64,000 bases of DNA from Sphingobacterium sp. UBA2700 (lineage in GTDB: Bacteria > Bacteroidota > Bacteroidia > Sphingobacteriales > Sphingobacteriaceae), in NCBI GenBank assembly GCA_002354335.1, contig DELI01000033.1:134571-198570 (forward strand), written 5' to 3'. The translations under genes were made by a program, and so were the position numbers. The notes below the pieces were generated by a model, which was given only the letters and a program-made list of their open reading frames with translations, had not been told where the DNA came from and made no database searches. Below are positions 62,266-64,000 of the stretch, in pieces (within the stretch, counting starts at the first letter, position 1; each line of letters begins with the position of its first letter).

Positions 62266-63780
62266 TTAAGGGTTTTGTTTCAAATTGCTATTTCTATTGA
62301 TTTCTGCCTGTGGAACATAAAATACTACGCGCGGGTCTGTAGGTAATACCTTTTGCGTGATATTCGTTGTAGGCGTATTATTCAAAGAATGCGTTCCTGG
62401 ATAATTTCTTTCCATCGGCATATTGTTTCTGAACAAGTCGTAAGCACGGTGGCCTTCGAATGCTAGCTCGAGGTATCTTTCTTCCATTACAGCATCAAGA
62501 ATGGTCATTCCTGCAGTTTGCAGATTGCTTGTCGTGCGTAATGCGGCGCCAGAAAGTCCGGCACGCTGGCGCAATAAATTAACATCAGCGATGGCTTCTG
62601 CGGTATTTCCTAACTTTGCTTGTGCCTCTGCCCGGATCAGGTAGATTTCCGCAAGACGTAGAAAGATTGGCGAGCTCAGGTTGATCTGTCCTTCTTGCAA
62701 AGCATATTTATTGACATAATACATCGGTGTAACCGGAGTCAACTTCTGATTGTACTGAAGTTTTCCGTCCAATAGATAGGGGGTGATAAACGAGTTTCTT
62801 AAATCATTCGGATAGGTTTGTAGCAAATCGTAGTACTTTTTGGAAGCGTAGATTTCCGCCCATCCGCTGACGCCCTGTCCTAGTGGATTTCCCGCGACAT
62901 CACCACTGAAATACATGGAATTGATTGAGCTCATGCCTCTGTCCTCCACTTTGGTGTGGCGAATACAAAAGATGGTTTCCCTGTTATTATCCGGGGAGCT
63001 TTTGAAGAATCCTTGATATTCGGAACCCTCTAAGAGCGAATAACGTCCTGAGTTGATGACTAGGTTGGCATATTTGATTGCATTTGCGTTGTCTTCCATG
63101 TACAGGTAAACACGCGACAGCAAAGCATAGGCAACTTCTTTGGATGCGAAGGAATTGCTTTTGTTTTCTGACATCAATTCAGCAGCTTTCAACAGATCCG
63201 CAAGAACGAAGTTATACACTTCTTTTACGGAGCTCCGGGTCAGGACAGCGGTTTCCTCATCCGTCAATCCTTCTCTCAAGATCGGCACGCCCATATTTTC
63301 GCCTTTCCCTTGTGGATAGGGGCGTCCGAACACACGTACGAGATAGAAGTGAACCATCGCGCGTAGGTAGAGGTTTTCACCTTTCAGTTGAAGTAGACCT
63401 GCTGAGGCGTTGTCCGGCACGAACTCGATGACTTTGTTCGCGGCAGCAACAATCTTATATGATTGGGACCAGAAGTTGGTGGCATGGCCGGAGGTATTGA
63501 TATGGTTATAGCGATATGCGCGTGTTAAGTCATCGCCTGAAGATTGTCCTTGTGCTACGGCATCGCCAGGGTATTCCATCAGGAAGTGGCCGCTACGGAT
63601 GTATGCTTCGCTTTTAAGCAATGCGTAGCTACCAATAGTGGCGGTTGCGACATCGGCTTCATTGGTCAATGCAGACTCTTCATCGATATATTCAGTTGGG
63701 TCGTAGTATTTTTCACAGGAGAACAACAGCGTAAAGCATGCTATGAGTGTTATCGAGCGATATAGTGATGCTAATTTCAT
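62266..63780 (-). CDS. RagB/SusD family outer-membrane lipoprotein
   Basis: A 504-residue SusD-like lipoprotein (lipid Cys22 in FTLLFSCEKYYDPTEYI). Typical segments are GENLYLRAMVHFYLVRVFGRPYPQG, RLAEIYLIRAEAQAKLGNTAEAIADVNLLRQRAGL and MEERYLELAFEGHRAYDLFRN, the ER-x-L-E-F-E-G block. It is preceded by a SusC gene cut at the window edge and followed by the Gfo/Idh gene at 21 nt. Confidence 0.95.
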   Translation of the reverse strand: MKLASLYRSITLIACFTLLFSCEKYYDPTEYIDEESALTNEADVATATIGSYALLKSEAYIRSGHFLMEYPGDAVAQGQSSGDDLTRAYRYNHINTSGHATNFWSQSYKIVAAANKVIEFVPDNASAGLLQLKGENLYLRAMVHFYLVRVFGRPYPQGKGENMGVPILREGLTDEETAVLTRSSVKEVYNFVLADLLKAAELMSENKSNSFASKEVAYALLSRVYLYMEDNANAIKYANLVINSGRYSLLEGSEYQGFFKSSPDNNRETIFCIRHTKVEDRGMSSINSMYFSGDVAGNPLGQGVSGWAEIYASKKYYDLLQTYPNDLRNSFITPYLLDGKLQYNQKLTPVTPMYYVNKYALQEGQINLSSPIFLRLAEIYLIRAEAQAKLGNTAEAIADVNLLRQRAGLSGAALRTTSNLQTAGMTILDAVMEERYLELAFEGHRAYDLFRNNMPMERNYPGTHSLNNTPTTNITQKVLPTDPRVVFYVPQAEINRNSNLKQNP

Positions 63781-63790
63781 TTCTCTAAGT

Positions 63791-64000
63791 TTAAAAGGTT
63801 AAGTTTAGACCAAATAGGAATCGTCTTGTTACCGGATATTTGAAGCTCGACATACCTGAGCTTAAGTCTACCTGGCTAAGCGAAACTTCAGGATCTGGTC
63901 CTGAAAAATTGGTTAATGTCCATACATTGTCCGCACTTACGAATACATGCAGTTTGGATAAACGCATCTTGGAAATTACAGACTGTGGCAGGTTATAACC
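63791..64000 (-). CDS. SusC/RagA transporter, C-terminal end only
   Basis: The last 69 codons of a TonB-linked barrel are visible, ending LSKLHVFVSADNVWTLTNFSG and KYPVTRRFLFGLNLTF, the terminal beta-strands. The start lies past the window edge. It is 10 nt upstream of the SusD gene. The C-terminal phenylalanine is typical of outer-membrane barrels. Confidence 0.9.
   Translation of the reverse strand, partial: GYNLPQSVISKMRLSKLHVFVSADNVWTLTNFSGPDPEVSLSQVDLSSGMSSFKYPVTRRFLFGLNLTF

Overview
The window looks like chromosomal DNA from a member of the Bacteroidota, most likely Sphingobacteriaceae (Sphingobacterium or a close relative). The reasons are three SusC/SusD outer-membrane pairs, an ECF-sigma/FecR regulator pair, lineage-typical lipoproteins (DUF4623-, DUF4843-, DUF4270- and PKD-like), Bacteroidota promoters of the TTG-N20ish-TAnnTTTG type, moderate-to-low GC, and housekeeping genes of that lineage (short-chain threonine-dehydrogenase-like epimerase, TrhO, YebC). 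I found no rRNA, tRNA, insertion sequence, prophage or CRISPR array. Genus assignment is inference.

Layout. 1-12.9 kb, minus strand: a SusC-SusD-DUF4623-GHL10 operon, then separate units for a NamZ-type DUF1343 muramidase, a second GHL10 lipoprotein and NagA. Together with the NagZ-like GH3 enzyme at 31-33 kb these form a plausible set for breaking down and salvaging peptide-free peptidoglycan glycan. 13-18 kb, plus strand: ridA, recG, hflX, lipB. 18-28.3 kb, minus strand: an ECF sigma factor, FecR, and a tightly packed SusC-SusD-DUF4843-PKD-like-TlpA operon with no glycosidase. 28.4-33.6 kb: a WalJ-like metallo-hydrolase, L-serine dehydratase, the GH3 enzyme and a TetR regulator. 33.7-41.8 kb: a large outer-membrane barrel protein, PncA, a two-component system, and a DUF4270/Kelch lipoprotein pair. 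42.3-47.3 kb: asd, an epimerase, yebC, a repeat-rich unknown protein and a DeoR regulator. 47.3-55 kb: a surface-polysaccharide region (CapA-like, asparagine-synthase-like, flippase, two glycosyltransferases, FkbM methyltransferase). 55-60 kb: TrhO, a four-gene membrane/protease operon (TM2, DUF2752, DUF4870-like, M48) and an M28 peptidase. 60-64 kb: a third SusC/SusD locus, cut by the window edge, with an exported Gfo/Idh/MocA oxidoreductase and a sugar isomerase-like protein.

The most notable points beyond ordinary annotation are: the murein-salvage gene set, with a 17-nt motif shared (16 of 17) between the upstream regions of namZ and the NagZ-like gene; a dispersed intergenic repeat family with ACCCAAT units at 11-bp period (three copies); a DUF2752 gene with no ATG, GTG or TTG start ahead of its conserved region; a flippase/asparagine-synthase-like/CapA operon; and two convergent gene pairs that share a self-complementary tetranucleotide as overlapping stop codons. 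All functions are assigned by reading the translated sequence. No database search was possible.
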